In this document: piece after piece, positions 31,666 through 44,760 of the stretch
Layout of the letters: each line of letters begins with the position of its first letter
How positions within the stretch are numbered: the first letter of the stretch is position 1
Source of the DNA: Vandiemenella viatica
Lineage: Eukaryota; Arthropoda; Insecta; Orthoptera; Morabidae
Assembly (NCBI GenBank): GCA_031002005.1
Contig: CM061914.1
Location: 188,002,685 to 188,066,684 of the forward strand
DNA length: 64,000 bases
Direction of reading: 5' to 3'
The notes under the pieces: model-generated
What the model saw: the letters and a program-made list of their open reading frames with translations, nothing else
What the model was told of the DNA's origin: nothing
The model's database searches: none
Position numbers and translations under genes: made by a program

Positions 31666-32951
31666 CTACGGCAATTCGGATAGTAACCTGCGTTTGGCTA
31701 TAAATAAGAAACTTGGATAGTAAAAAATATGTTATTATACACACATTAAAACCACACCTTTTAATATTTTTCATCATAGTCACCATTTAATCATTTTTCA
31801 TAGCGTTACACTAATTTACAAATGCCTTCTTCATAAAATTTAGCTGCCTGTTCAAGTAGCCAATCTTTCACAGCATTTTGAAGTTCGTAGTCGTCATCGA
31901 AGTGCTGCGACGCAAGCCACTTCTTCATGTGAGTGAAGAGATGAAAATCACTAGGCGCCAAGTCGGGGCTGTAAGGCGGATGATCGAAAACGTCCCATTT
32001 GAAGTAATTAAGAAGCTCTGGAATCTTACGGGCACTGTGAGGACTAGCGTTGCCATGCAAAAACACAACACCGAATGACAGCTTAACGAAACGTTTGTTT
32101 TAAATGGCTCGCTTAAGTTTCTTCAAAGTTTCAAAGTAGACATCTGAAGGGATTGTGGTGCCACGTTCCATAAATTCAACGTGCAAAACTCCCTCGGTAT
32201 CCCAGAAAACTCCTCCTCGTGGAAAATGTTTGGCGGGATTTCTTCGGCTTGCATGGAGAATTGTTATGTCCCCAGGCCATCGACTGTTCTTTCGCTTCGG
32301 CAATTACGTACGCTCCTCACGTTTCGTCAACAGTCACAATCCTCTTCAAAAAATCTTCTCCTTCCACGTCGTAGCGTGAAGGAAGTTTAAGGCAGAGCCC
32401 ATTCGTTTGGTTTTGTGGAAGTCTGTAAGCAAATTCGGTACCCATCTAGCACAGAACTTCTGGTAGTCTAATTTATCGGTGACAACCTCGTGCAAAACCG
32501 TACGAGAAATTTGCGGGAATTGTTCAGAAAGTTCAGATATATTCACAAACTTTTTCGTCTTCGTGACAAGATCATTACTCACAACAGAAGGTCTACCACT
32601 CCTCTCTTCATCATGAATGTTAGTTCTACCACTTTTGAAAAATCAGACCCACTGCCACACAACATCTTCACTGATAACGTTCGGACCTTATACAGTACAC
32701 AATTGACGATGAATGTCTGTTGTTGAAACGTTTTGCGGCAAAAGATATCTTATTACAGCACGCATTTCGAGGGCTCATGTAGCGCTCATGTTTTAAGATT
32801 TTAACAAGACAATGCGTAAAAGAACAACGTTCATACTGTCACAGCTGGATGTTTACTGAATCGGGGAACACCCAGATGTGAAAATGGCGGCGCTCCACGC
32901 ACGACTACTAGCGCCATGCTAGAGCGGAGGTTACTTTCCGAATTACCCTCG
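31666..32951 (-). mobile_element. mariner transposon, 1,286 bp
   Basis: The ends CTACGGCAATTCGG and CGAGGGTAATTCGG (inverted) are imperfect TIRs. TA flanks both sides, and units 2 and 5 show the empty site (GTGTAAACATTTTG / GTGTAAATATTTG). The length is canonical for mariner. Confidence 0.88.
31806..32765 (-). pseudogene. mariner transposase, degraded
   Basis: A start codon at 32,763-32,765 (MRAVIRYLLPQNVSTTDIHRQ) opens the helix-turn-helix part, but the frame hits a stop within 30 codons. Downstream pieces show SGRPSVVSNDL, TVLHEVVTDKL, a linker around 32,100-32,300, then the DDE end with HPPYSPDLAPSDFHLF and a Cys-containing tail (ICKLV). HGNASPH replaces the usual HDNA motif, so a catalytic aspartate is gone. 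Dead. Confidence 0.82.
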
Positions 32952-35900
32952 TATTTTGTTAATAGTTGCATTTTGTTTATCGTTTTCAGAGATTGCTGAA
33001 ATAATAAGTAAAAAAATATGGACTCACTGTTTTGCGATGTAGTGAACGTATTAATGCACATGCGGTTTGAGCTTTCATTACGTGCAGGAAAAGTTGCATT
33101 CGTTTTTAGAGCAAAGGTTATGAATTATTTCAGCTTAGAAAAATTATTTTAATTACGGTCAGAAATCTGCCTTCAATCTGTCATTATTTACAGGTCTTCT
33201 ATTGAACAAAGTGCGACGAGTGTAGTAACGCGAAAAAATAAAAAACAATGTCGAGGAAAATGTATGATGCAACAATGGAATTAAAGAGAAACAGTGATTG
33301 GGCAAAGGACGGTTAAAGAATTGGGGTAAGACAAATTGTCAAAACTCAAGCAATGAATTTGACAGTGGTTGAAGACGATGAATGAAGGAAGTACTGGAGG
33401 CGCTGGAGAGGATTCTTGTCCAGACAGAGTTGGCAGGTAGCTGGAAACTGGAAGGTGATGCTAGAGGCTTCATGTCTCTACTGCATATACACGAACATTA
33501 TCTTCTCTATCATTGAATCTCGTTACTCTATTGGCAATTTAATTTTACGCTGGATGCTGATGACGTCAACTGCACAAATTTTTTTCTTTAAAAGCCGAGG
33601 TTGTAACTATGAATTAGCTACATGTACTCTAACAACAAAATAATTCATGAAAATTACCAAATGAAGATCTAGTAACGTCAATTCGACTCTATTCACACTA
33701 CGTGACTTTATCCCTATCGCAACCATTAGAAGATTTATATCAAGCTATTCTGTAAATGAGAATAATTTTCTTCATCACAAAATCCAGGTTAGCCAAAATA
33801 TCAAGTTAGCTGGAATTTTTGTTCAGTCTGACGAATTGAGAGAGACATCAACCTGTAGATAGAACAAAAAGCATCAGTAAATAAACTTTAACAGCAAACA
33901 ATACTGCTAAGATTTTTTTTTTAACAACAAACGTCATGCTTATGATGAAGTTCTAAAACAACGTTTGAGAATCTCTAACGAATTTTCTGCAGAAATGTTT
34001 TTCAAATATTTAATAGGAGCAATACCGAATTTTTGTACGAAATTCTCTCCAGAAGAATTGTTGTTAGGCAGCTTCTTCATATTACCAATAAAATCGTGGG
34101 CGATAAATTACATTTACAATTACGAAGCTATAGGTTAAAACATACTAAAATCATCACACATTTGTTAGAATTTTTAAAACCGAAAAAGATAACCCATTTT
34201 CCGTCTTCTGTAATTTTAAGATCAGAAAGATACAGAACTATTCTTGTATTACTTACAAGTCTCTAAACCGGAGAACAGAATATGTCCACCTTCAGCAAAT
34301 GAATACAGATCGTGCAGCGGTTGTGCCAAATAAATAGAAACATCGGAACAATGAGACAATAGAATCGTTGCATGAAACCATTCGGTGCAATAAATTTTGT
34401 AACTATTTTTAATTTTTACTATTCTACATGTGTCCATAAAGCATTTAATTGCTTTATTCATTTTACTTTTTAATGGCTCTTAGAGCAACTAGGCCTTAAA
34501 ATTTTGATTTCTATAAAAGTAATATTGTTGAAACTATGAGAAAAAATTTCCAGTTAAAATGGAGATTTTCAGCAAGTAAGAAGTATGTTTTGCGATCAGT
34601 TTCATTGCTGCTAGTAAAATAGTTTTATTTTCACATTGTCTTTCACCTCAAATAAAAATTATAGTTTTGTAGCAGCGCAGTTAAATAAAGCTATTAAAGT
34701 TTAAGAGTACTGTATGTTCTCTAGGTCATAAACCAAACATGACGGAGGGTGCTATTACTATTCCGATACTGCATCAGTAATTTACGTTGTTTTGTCTGTT
34801 GTGTTATATCAAGACAGATATTTTCTTTGATCTGGATCTATTTCGACAAACAAACACATACCAAAATGCAATGCCAGCGATTGTGCCACATCACAGATTT
34901 CCCCTCTGCCTTTAACCTAATAACGTCGTAAGTGATCTCCGAATATAATACTCGCTACCGATTAAGGCGGAAATTTTCACTGTCCTCTCTTAGCTCTGAC
35001 TACAACTTATAATTCTGTAGCGCTGAATAACGCAAGAACTACTGAGCATAATTTGACTGTTTGGAAAATTAAGATATGATCGCGTTACCTTAACCGTGGC
35101 TAGAAAAGAAAATTAATGTCTCATCGAAACAGTAAAAAAGAAAAACAGGATCTTCAAGCAGTCTATCGGGTGTCTGAACAAGTGATGGGTGTTCAGCTTC
35201 TAAACCCAACAGATCCCAGGACTCTAGCATAGCCGCCAAAGTAGTTAGATTGATACCGAATATTTCGATTCTATGATAATCTTTACTTGATAATCTAAGA
35301 TAATCTTTGACATGATGGTTTCATATTTGTAGTTTGGCTTAACGCCTTTAATAACTATGGCGAATGTAGTAATGAAGAATTTCAATGGGAAATTTAATTA
35401 CAAGTAGAGATTAATTTGTTTAGTCAGAAACTCTGTATCTAATATGGAGGACGCATTGGCGGATTAAATCGTTCGTAACTGCTGGTCGTTACTTCCAGGT
35501 TCCGCTTGTGATGTTAATCGCTGATCAAAGATTATAATTATTGGTTCACCTATAGTTAGAGCTACTGGTAACGTACAACGCTGTATATGTCTACTATTTT
35601 AGAAGCTGAACATCTATGAAAATACTACTTCATTCTGTATTTTGTAACAAATGTTGCTTGATTAATGATTATAATCTGAGTTGTCCAATTATTCAATATA
35701 ATACAGAGTAGGAGGAAATAAGCTGAGAATTAATTTTGTTGTCTGAAGATGAATTACTTTCCCCAAATTTTGTAGCAAAACCAATGGCCAGATTCCCATT
35801 TATTAACATCGCTTTCTTGGGCAATCTCTGCTTTCCAGAGTTCCCATAGCACCTCTTCTTCGTAATTTAAAAAATTTAATTTTGCTGTCGCCCAGTAAAT

Positions 35901-36932
35901 AGTTACGTATTTTAGTCACTGAGTCAATCTTCCTCGATCACACCTTTGCTATATTGACTTTTTGTTCGTGGTACTATAATTATTTTGCTTGTAGTGCATT
36001 TATGACGACTAGATCGCTACATTTATTTCAACTAAACGTAAATACAGGTACATCAAAATGAGATTATGCTGTTTATGGAGATTTATGGTCGATATTCATG
36101 GTTTTATAGCGCCTAAATTGTCGTTAGACTCTATTTTTGTCTACTTTACGTATTTTGTTTACTAATCCGAAAAAGTAGCGTTTTTCACTAAGAAAATACT
36201 GAAATGTGTTTCTTTCCAACCATTCAAATGAATACGTGAGGGGTTCCTGCTAGCTGTTAGTCGAAATCTCGGATACTTTTAGAAGATGACACAAACGTTT
36301 TCTCTTGTATAGATACCGTCTGCTTTGGAGCGTAACTCCCTTTGTTTATTCTTTTCTAATTCGGGTGGTTCATTCTTTTCTGTTTATATTTCATCTTCCG
36401 CCAAGAGCTCGTGTTTACTCCCGCTGTTGTGCCGCAGTCAGTTGTTCAAGTCCCGTCGGCCCTCTGCACCGTCGACAACATGGCGGTCGGCGACCTGTAG
36501 CGTTATTGAAGGCCACATCCAACTGCTTGTTGTAATATGATGAGTTCCATATTGGGCATATATTAATCAATATGTTTCTTACCCCAAATTTTTTTCGGTA
36601 TTATTCAACTTCTGTTTACTTTTACATCTTTCACTTCATAAAAATCTTCTTGTCGTGGTTTTCAGATTTTCACCGGAATAGCCCCTGAATTTCTAGTCTG
36701 AATTATAGGTTTTATTAACTGGTATTAGTAGTACAATCAAATATTCCAACAGTGATTTCCGCAGCGCTATGAATTATTCGTAAGTTTAGCACTCTCACTG
36801 CAATCTAAACGAAATAATGGAATATGTTATCTCAGCCCAAAAACAAAACTAAAACCACCTGGATGATTAACAAAATTACACATTACCAATGCGTCTGTAC
36901 TATTAGGTAAGTCAATGGCCCGTAACACAGTT

Positions 36933-36936
<4 letters not shown>

Positions 36937-36978
<42 letters not shown>
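36937..36978. repeat. (AT)n microsatellite
   Basis: About 21 AT dinucleotides. It marks the point where homology to unit 2 ends. Confidence 0.95.
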
Positions 36979-36981
<3 letters not shown>

Positions 36982-37050
36982 ATCTTCTCTGGCGGGCCTC
37001 GTGACACAGACAAGCGATAGAACCGGATTCGTCAGATCCGTAGTATTTAC

Positions 37051-38299
37051 TAGAAATGTGATTTATTAGAGATACAAGTATTTGGAATACAGATACAAGA
37101 CACTAAGTACGTATTTTCATCTTGTATCTGCAATAATTTTCTTAATCTTTACTTTGTATCTTGTATTTAGATACTTTTCTTCGTTAACTTTGTATTTTGG
37201 AAATACTATTTACGTACTTTTTTAAATTTTTTATATCGTAAAGTCTTAGACAACTGTGAGAACGCATTCGTAAAAATTATTAATCTATATCAAAGGACAA
37301 GATTGTATGTTCTACTTACCTTTGTCTGCCTGTATTGTGAAGAACTATGAAAACCATAAACAAACACTTACCCGCCTACCTATTGTCCCTTGTCTTTACT
37401 CATCGCCAATTTTTATAATGTAAAATTATGTTTGGTAAATAAATAAATGAATAATGGTAATTTTTGTTTTATTTAAGTAAGTTTATATCCACATTAGATT
37501 TCACTTGGCAGGGACTGCTTGGTAGTTGGTAACTTGTGTGAAGGATGTCCAGGAAACACCTATTTACAATCAAACTAGCTAAATTTTTAGACTAAATTTC
37601 TTTAAAAAGATTTAAATTGCCAATTAAATTGTTAGGATTGTTGTTAGCGAGAAGAATTATTTATATTAAAATAAGTTTCAAATTTGTGTAATTGTTGTAA
37701 GATATTTTGTTTATTGCAACTTTTATTGACATACAGGTAGCTGAAAGCTTGGTAGTTAGTTCATTAAGAATATTACAGTATACATTTTGGTATAAGGTAT
37801 ATCACAAATTTAATTTCTTATATACGGTATTGAATTAAATGTGTAGTTTTAACTGTTGAGTTTACCGTATTATCAACTATAGTAGGAACTGTTCCGTTTA
37901 GAATATTTAATTAGTTCTGAATCCTTAAAATATCTACTTGCCAACTTGCCAGTAATAATAATAATAATAATTCGTAAATAACTGTTGGTGCTACTCTCAG
38001 TAGAATTATACAATAAATATGAGCGATCAGATGGTTGAAGAACTGGTTTTATCTGTATTAAGACTCATTTAAAATTTTAAGGAACATATTGTACATTGTA
38101 GACAGAAACATGTTTCAAAATAAAAATGAGTTGGGTAAAAAAGTATTTTATCTTGAAAAAGTATTTTGAAAATACATATTTTGTATCTTGTATTTCGAAT
38201 ACCATTTCCAAAAGTGTCTTGTATCTGATATCCATTACTTAAGAGTATCTTGTATCTTGTATTCCAGATACCTTTTGTGAGGTATCTTGCACATCTCTA
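37051..38299. mobile_element. Non-autonomous hAT-like element, 1,249 bp
   Basis: The ends TAGAAATGTG and CACATCTCTA are inverted repeats (one mismatch), with subterminal AGATAC/GTATCT repeats in both arms. The 8-bp flanks GTATTTAC (37,043-37,050) and GTATTTGC (38,300-38,307) fit a hAT target duplication. The AT-rich interior has no transposase; an (AAT)n run is at about 37,952-37,970. Confidence 0.85.
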
Positions 38300-38307
38300 G
38301 TATTTGC

Positions 38308-39660
38308 ACTATTGAAACATATAACTATGCTCTGTGTGTTGGTTGTATTTTTGTTTGTCAAGTGTGTAGTATTATGAGGTGGAGATTGGGGCGCATACCA
38401 GCTATCTCCTAGATGACTGTGGAAACCACCTAGAAACCAGGACAGTCGAGTCACGACAACCAGGACTCACGCCTTTTCCCGTTGTATCTCCCTGATCTAA
38501 TATGGCGGCGCCTTAACGGCTACAGCCACATTGGCGGGTCAGATGGGAATTCTCCCAATAAATGGATGACGTTAAGCAAATGACCCCATCACGTTTTATT
38601 TGGGTTCTTCTTGTTGTTCCAACAGGCTTTCATTCTTCCCGTGAAAGCTCGTTTGCGTTCTTCCGAACACTAGAGCCTATATTGTTTTTGTTTTGGTTGC
38701 TTAGTTGTAGCTTCCCATTTGTATACTTTGTGTCTGAAGGTGACTCTTTCTAAAATATCTGTTGGTCTTATGTTTGCATTTTTGAGATCCTTTCGAATTC
38801 CGTTCAGCGAAGGTGTTGAATTTTTTAGTGAGTTTACATAGTTTATTGTAACCGCCCTCAAACCAAAAATTAAATTGAATTGTATTTTATGAAGCATTTG
38901 TAGTAAGCTAGAGTTTGGTTGAATATGATCTGGTATGTTTGTTTTGCAATTTCCTTTAAATCAATGTATAAGGACTTTTTTAAGGACAGAATTGTGCAAG
39001 AGAATTGCTTAAATGTTTGTAATTCCAAGTATTAATGGAAGTTACAATGTCTAAAGAACAATTTACTATAGTTTAAAATGATTTCTGTGAATAATTTTGT
39101 GTTTAAGTATGTTTAATTTCCATTTATGACCATTTTGTAATGTTCGTAAATGATTATGTATTAATTCTGATTGTTTTTATATGTTTCAATTGTTTAAGTA
39201 TTGTTAATGTTCGAGAAGTATCTGTCGGAATCCTTTCAAGTGTTCTATAAATTTCGATGTAGCTTATATAAAGCAAACATCCCAGACAGAGAAACAGTTT
39301 TCACCGACTCAATTTACGACGCCAAGGACTGTATTGTCTGTGGTAGAAGTGTTGTACACATTCGCTGGATTGTGTGTATGCATGTAAACAGTATCTTTGA
39401 CGTCGTGTTAAAGAAAATAGAAGCAAGTTGAAAATAAAAGCAAGTTTAAAGTGAACTGTTTGGTGGACTGGTTATTTATCACATTCCTTAAACCACGAAC
39501 AATCTAATACTATTATGCTTTACGTCGATCTATTTTCCTCTGCTAACCAAACAAATGAATATCATTCGCCCTTTCTTGATGTCAATTTCGATGTTTGAAA
39601 ACTTTGCAGTTGTTTTGGTTGATTGTAGTCTGTGACCATCTTTAGTGTGTCTAGCAACTG
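38308..39660. other. Unassigned intergenic sequence
   Basis: No gene, RNA or repeat is recognised. It is not shared with other units, and open frames are short and AT-driven. Confidence 0.5.
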
Positions 39661-39661
39661 G

Positions 39662-40135
39662 AATTTACCTGATTATTATTATTATTCGGCGCATGTTTCT
39701 TTGCGAGGCTCGTTTTAATTTTGAAAGCAACACTTTTTGTTCTTTATTGTGTTTGCTTGTTAGGCCTAACACAGAAGAGGATTTTCTGTCGGGGTTTACT
39801 CCCTTAGCCTTTGAAGATCCCTCTTCACCACAAGGCAGTGGTTTCCTTCTCAATGTCCCCTGAGAAGATGGGTTGCCTCCTCTGCCATCTACCCCATACC
39901 GAAGAAACTTCTTCTCTGCCGTAGATGCCGTTAAGGTCTTCACCCGTGTCCCTGGGCATGGGTGCTGCGTTATACTCCGCAGGACTTGGTCCCCACCTGG
40001 ACTTCACCATTCTGCTATTCCGGACTACTGAGATGGAGAATGCCCACCCACGCATCGTGGAGGCGCCAGGCAAGTATTAGTCAAGTGGAGGATAGGGAAG
40101 GTGGCCCTATCTCCCTTGAGCCAGGTTAATAGCTG
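39662..40135. repeat. Dispersed-repeat-like segment
   Basis: It starts with (ATT)n and has higher GC than its surroundings, with the motifs CCCTCTTCACCACAAGGCAG and CCTGGACTTCACCATTCTGC. It looks like an unclassified interspersed repeat; the coding strand is unclear. Confidence 0.35.
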
Positions 40136-40189
40136 TGTATAGTGTCTTGTACAAACCATATCTCATTCCTATTATCACATATGTCTGAA

Positions 40190-41045
40190 TGTGCAAAAAC
40201 AGCATGAATGGTGATGGAGAAAATGTTTTTTACGAAACAGGCAGAGGCACTGCATTCTGTTGTGATAAATGGAACTAAAATTAATTGGGTTAAAAAAATA
40301 TAAATACCTTGGTGTAGTCATAGATAATAAACTTAAGTTTATAGATCATGAAGATTATATAAATAAAAAAGTAGAAAAAAAGGTAAATTTATTATACAAA
40401 TTAAGAAAAGTGTTATATAAACCAGGTAAATAGCAATTGTACACAGCAATTGTTCTGCCTCATGTTAGATACTGCTCCACATTATTAATCATGGCTAGCA
40501 AAAGGGAAATCATTAAATTGCAAAAGAATTTTAATAAGGTAATGAGGGCTGTTTTGAATAAAAGACGAACTGAAAATGTCAGTAAGATGCTTAAGGACTT
40601 AGGATATTTACATATTGAAAAGGAAATAATTAGAGATGTATTGTACATAGGTTGTAAAATGGATTATTACCAAGATATGTGTCTAGATTAGTAGAAATAA
40701 TAATGATGTACATAATTACAAGACAAGTAAGGCAAATCATTACCCTCCGACTTATAATAAAAGTAGTAAACCACAGAAAACAGTGTTGCACAAAGGTTTA
40801 AAAATATATAACAAATTGCCTGAAGAAATAAAAAGGGCCTGAGCCGTTGCAAGTTTTAGGGAAAAACTGGGTAAATGACTACAGGAGAGATATTGTAATA
40901 TTTTCTTGTGAAGGATTCATTGAAATTATCATCTTGTTTGTTTGTTGTATTTTATTTATCTTTTATTTTTAATGTGATATATGAATTGTAATTATATATA
41001 TATATTAGTCATAGGCTACTTGAAAATAAATAAATATATAAATAT
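40190..41045 (+). mobile_element. LINE fragment, RT C-terminal part
   Basis: It encodes KYKYLGVVIDNKLKF (stop at 40,432), then LYTAIVLPHVRYCSTLL and KLQKNFNKVMRAVL (40,437-40,691), followed by an AT-rich 3' UTR. 5'-truncated and broken. Confidence 0.7.
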
Positions 41046-41048
41046 GCT

Positions 41049-41625
41049 TTGGAAACATGCACACTAACATCAAGGGACCTTAGCAGGATCCAAGCCTGTG
41101 AAATGAAGTTTCTTAGAACGGGCCTCCAGAAAACTGGACTTGACCACATAAAGAATGAAGAGATTAGATCAAACCTAGAGCTAAGGGAATCCATGGAAGA
41201 GAGACTCATCATCATCATCATCATTGGAGGTTTGTGTCGCCATGGCGGGCCATAGCGACACGGGACGCTATTGGGCATTTCCTGCCCCTCCGTCCCTGTT
41301 GCTTAGTTTTAGGTCATCAAGACTTAAGTAGTTTGGGTATGTCAAGAGAATGACTAGTACAAGACTCCCAAAAACTTAGTTGGAAAAAAGGATAGTGGGC
41401 AAAAGTCCAGTGGGAAGACCAAGAAGAAGATGGACAGACCAACTGAAGGAGGACGTAGAGAGAAGAATCTGGAACTGAGAATACATTACGAACCAAGAAA
41501 CTTTTCTGGATAGGAGACAGCACAAAGCGATCGTTTACAACGTCCAAGGCTAGTAAACCACAAACTGGAAGCTGGAGATGGTCCCCAACGATAATGATGA
41601 TGATTATTATTATTATTTTAGAATA
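41049..41625 (+). mobile_element. LINE 3' fragment interrupted by a short repeat
   Basis: CEMKFLRTGLQKTGLDHIKNEEIRSNLEL (41,098-41,184) and, after a 105-base foreign patch with (ATC)n, a second piece (FGYVKRMTSTRLPK and GRPRRRWTDQL, about 41,320-41,460). It ends near (GAT)n/(ATT)n at 41,593-41,620. Confidence 0.6.
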
Positions 41626-41810
41626 GACCCTATTGTGTCGCGCTGAGTCTTGATTGCCAACATGACTTGTAACTAAGAATTTGTCCAATGTTTCGTGTAC
41701 GCAGTATTTTTTTTTTTTTATGGAATTTGGTTTCGAGGCCGCTTAACCAGCACTATATATTTGTGTAATTTTTAAGTACTTATGAATAAACTCAATGTGT
41801 ACTCAACATG

Positions 41811-41935
41811 ATATTGACGCCACAACAGTTCATCAAAACCACAGATGCTGCAGGCTGGATTCGATTCGGCGACCCCAGCATAGGCAGGCAAGCACGCTGC
41901 TCCATACACTGCCGATGTCGGTCCACTGGGTGGTT
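41811..41935 (-). mobile_element. tRNA-derived SINE head, second family
   Basis: The minus strand has an A-box-like GCAGTGTATGGAGCAGCGTG and a B-box GCCGAATCGAATCC in tRNA spacing. It is distinct from the S1 family. Confidence 0.4.
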
Positions 41936-42129
41936 GGAACCAGGGGTTGTCAATTCCTGGACCAAAGATGAGAGCTCAAGTGTTGTCAACTGTAAGCGAC
42001 GTGTGTAACAATTGTTTTGTTCTGTACGGAAAAGGTATTTTTGCTTGCGAAATGTGTAGTTTATTTTTGGGAGATTGCGCACCGACTCAGGATTCACTGC
42101 AGAAGACCGCGTGAAACCCGCAATTAAAA

Positions 42130-42360
42130 CGGCATGCACGCTGGTCGAATATTGGACCCCTGTATCGTCATACTTTTTCGAATCCCCATTCGGGCATCAA
42201 AATTGGGATATTCATGGTTTACTCAAATCACTCCAGGCAAATGCCGGGATGCTTCCTTCATCATGCCATGGTCCTATTCCTTCCCATCCCTTACCTCTAC
42301 CCCCAGTCCTTTCCCGCCTCTAATGACCTCGACGTCGACGAAGCGTAAAGCCATAAGCCT
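42130..42360 (+). mobile_element. tRNA-derived SINE (family S1), worn head
   Basis: The body from TCGAATCCCCATTCGGGCATC to GACGAAGCGTAAAGCCATAA is recognisable, but the A-box is eroded. Confidence 0.7.
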
Positions 42361-42374
42361 CAAATCGCGGACAC

Positions 42375-42990
42375 ACTGGCGGATAAGATATAAACATTTA
42401 TGCCGAAGACAATTTTGTTTAACCTGAAGAGTGAAAACGAGCTCTCGTCAGACCAACAGTGATTGGCTCCTCATGCCGGGAACTGTTTTGTCACCAAGCA
42501 TTAGCCGCTTATACGACGTGGCAACTCTGACTGTGTGTGAAATAGTGTATGCCTTGCACCTATCCCAACGTGTAATCGTTTTAGTATCGGAAGGGATTTA
42601 CGGGATATGGCAGGAGACGCCCATGTGCTATTTTTGAGGAAACATATGGGCATTCGTCCGGAGCGATCTGGGAAAACCCAAATCGAATTCCTGGAACAGA
42701 TTTTCCAGACTTTTTCCTGTCAGATTACAAGTGTCCATGCTCTATAGATCCTTCCTAAACCAATCCTCAATTGCTCGTGCAAAGAATGAGTACTGAAAGG
42801 AATCGGATATGGTCCTGCTTTCTCTTAATTTCTGCGCCATTCCTTGATCTGAATTTTCCTCGTAGAAATGTAGTAATATGTGTTTGCTGTCATCGTGAAA
42901 AACGTCAGTCGTGAATTTTTCAATTAGCTTCTGCTAACGGCAATGCTTCGGTGCTCCGGGTCTTTCCGACCTAACTCCTTCAACATCGCA
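42375..42990. repeat. Block F of unit 4
   Basis: It aligns with 50,085-50,457 and then 53,463-53,690 in unit 5; the insertion of 50,458-53,462 sits between adjacent bases here (about 42,785-42,800). Units 1-3 lack it. No gene. Confidence 0.6.
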
Positions 42991-42999
42991 CTTACGATT

Positions 43000-43225
43000 T
43001 CCCTACCGTGTTGGAGGGCGGTAACGTTCTGTCCTCAAGTTCGAGACCCCGTCCGGGCAACCAGAGTTGGGTTTTCCAGTGGTTTCTCAAATCACTCCAT
43101 GCGAATACTGGGATGCTTCCTTCAAAATGCCAAGCCCGAATTCATTCCCTTTCCTTGTCCCCAATCCAATTCCGCCTCCAGTCACCTCGACGTCGACGAA
43201 TCGTAAAGCCATAAGTAAAAAAAAA
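43000..43225 (+). mobile_element. tRNA-derived SINE (family S1), unit 4
   Basis: GAGACCCCGTCCGGGCAACC and the body GACGAATCGTAAAGCCATAAG with an A-rich end. It sits at the same F-to-A junction as the SINE at 53,672. Confidence 0.75.
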
Positions 43226-43239
43226 AAATGGTTTCCCTC

Positions 43240-44000
43240 CAGCTGTTGCGAAATCGGCGGTTACACTATGGATTTTCTACTTTGCCTCCATTAACCCCTT
43301 CTGATGGGATAACAGACCCACTACATTCTAAGTGAGTACAACGGAATATTTGTGAATAAAGCTGGGCGTAAACTTAAAACTGTAGCAATGGTATGTCAAG
43401 CAACTTTTTATTCGTTTTCCACAGTGCCAAAACTTTAAATTAATAGTGTATAATTCATTATGCTAAGAGATAAGTGTTTTTTATTTATTTAACTTATGGT
43501 CAAAACACAAAATCAATAATACAATTATATACAATTCTTTCACACCAATAAAACTTTACATTAAATTCCACTTAAAATTAAAAGTCTATGTGGTGCAGAC
43601 AATGTAACGCTTCATTTGAAATATCGATGAAGTGTTTTGGTGATCCACTGAAGGCTCTAAGTGGTCAAACGAAGGTCACGTGACGGATGGTTTGTTCCTC
43701 GCGATTCGCTGAATCTCTCATTTCCCACGTGTGATGTGATGAAGCAGATCTGCCGTGGCCAGACCTGACTCTGTTAAAAGCTGCCCAGGTCTTGCGAGGA
43801 AGGTCGAGTCCCTTTAGTGCCTGTTGATTGGGAGTGACATTCTAGTGGGGCTGAGGCTATCCACACCAATCTCCACGCTTCTCTCCCGCTCAAGATGCTA
43901 GATCAAAGTCGTTTTGCAGTTTTTACGCTTGGTATTCGCGATTTGCGTCTCTGGAATTGTATTTCCAGATTATCTTGGATGAGGAGATCCAAGTTTGACA
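43240..44000 (-). mobile_element. LINE scrap plus block A of unit 4
   Basis: A thumb scrap at 43,240-43,315, then block A with the reversed GSPKDF-type region at about 43,620-43,700 and the Cys-rich end. It is about 80% like units 2 and 3 by eye, and shorter in the middle. Confidence 0.6.
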
Positions 44001-44325
44001 GATATTATTATACTGGAAAATTAGTCCATAGCGTCGTCTTATCGTCTGCGGTTCGATGTTACTCAAAAAGGTTAGCCAGTACAGTGGAGTGGACTTGATG
44101 CATCCACTAATTATCCGCATTTTCTGGATCAAAACTATGTCGATCTGTTTGGTGTGGGTGCTATTCATCCAGACAGATGAGCATTACTCAACTGTAGAAT
44201 ACACAAGGCTCAGTGCTGAGGTGCGAAGTGTGGAGAAGGATGCTCCCAAGAAGGTGCCAGTTAACTTTTTGCAGAATATTATTTCCTGTTCTTAGTTTTG
44301 CTACAAGATAAGTGTTAGGTGGGGT
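44001..44325 (-). mobile_element. Block B of unit 4: LINE RT thumb fragment
   Basis: The minus strand reads TKQIDIVLIQKMRIISGCIKST and, in another frame, LVAKLRTGNNILQKVNWH. The GAGAAGGATGCTCCCAAGAAG variant is shared with unit 5 only, linking units 4 and 5. Confidence 0.65.
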
Positions 44326-44382
44326 AGCCACGTAAACAAAAACAAAATAATTCTTAAAACAATAACTACCACTGCTATGTAG

Positions 44383-44388
44383 TTTATT
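44383..44388 (-). terminator. Polyadenylation signal of peptide gene 4
   Basis: AATAAA on the minus strand, 118 bases past the stop. Confidence 0.65.
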
Positions 44389-44505
44389 GAGATTTTTTAC
44401 TTGGATACAGTTTAATAACAAGCTGATGTTTCATAAGAAGTTCATTGATAACATGATAATCTAATTTTAAGGTTTTCTGTTTTTAATTAATGTTATCAGG
44501 AAGCT

Positions 44506-44760
44506 TTATCGGTACATATTCAGGCGTTCACTTTCCAGTACACGCTTTGTGGGGAGATACCGCCTACTCTCTCCATTAGAGACAGAGCGGGGGATTGGTT
44601 TAATGGACGAAAACATAATGAAAGGATTTATCTGATCCCCAGGAAGCTGCGGTTCACCTGGCGAGCTGATATACATGTCACCAGGGGGTTCCCCAAACTG
44701 GCAGGTGACAGCAGTCGCCATCAGCACCAGGACAGCAATCTCCATCACCAGATGTGACAT
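44506..44760 (-). CDS. Secreted peptide precursor, array copy 4
   Basis: An 84-residue precursor. The signal peptide is MSHLVMEIAVLVLMATAVTC, one Ser shorter than the others. The middle is QFGEPPGDMYISSPGEPQLP then DQINPFIMFSSIKPIPRS: Pro/Ser-rich, acidic at first, with no Cys. The tail ESRRYLPTKRVLESERLNMYR differs from the other tails at two places. RR and KR pairs are kept. The reading frame is open upstream of the ATG into FLLQSWSV, a reading also seen in copy 2; it probably reflects conserved 5' UTR rather than protein. Downstream is LINE block B; upstream is block D4 directly, since block C is missing. Confidence 0.75.
   Translation of the reverse strand: MSHLVMEIAVLVLMATAVTCQFGEPPGDMYISSPGEPQLPGDQINPFIMFSSIKPIPRSVSNGESRRYLPTKRVLESERLNMYR

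Larger units (their letters stand above)
31481..36930. repeat. Block D of unit 3
   Basis: Non-coding, AT-rich, the closest relative of 17,500-21,009 plus 24,740-25,246. It includes the unoccupied sites for the LINE at 21,010 and the TIR element at 23,134. It is interrupted only by the mariner at 31,666-32,951. Confidence 0.7.

Noticed and set aside
39662..40135. Possible conserved protein on the minus strand
   Set aside because: Two overlapping short frames with no start or motif; GC-rich repeat composition explains them.
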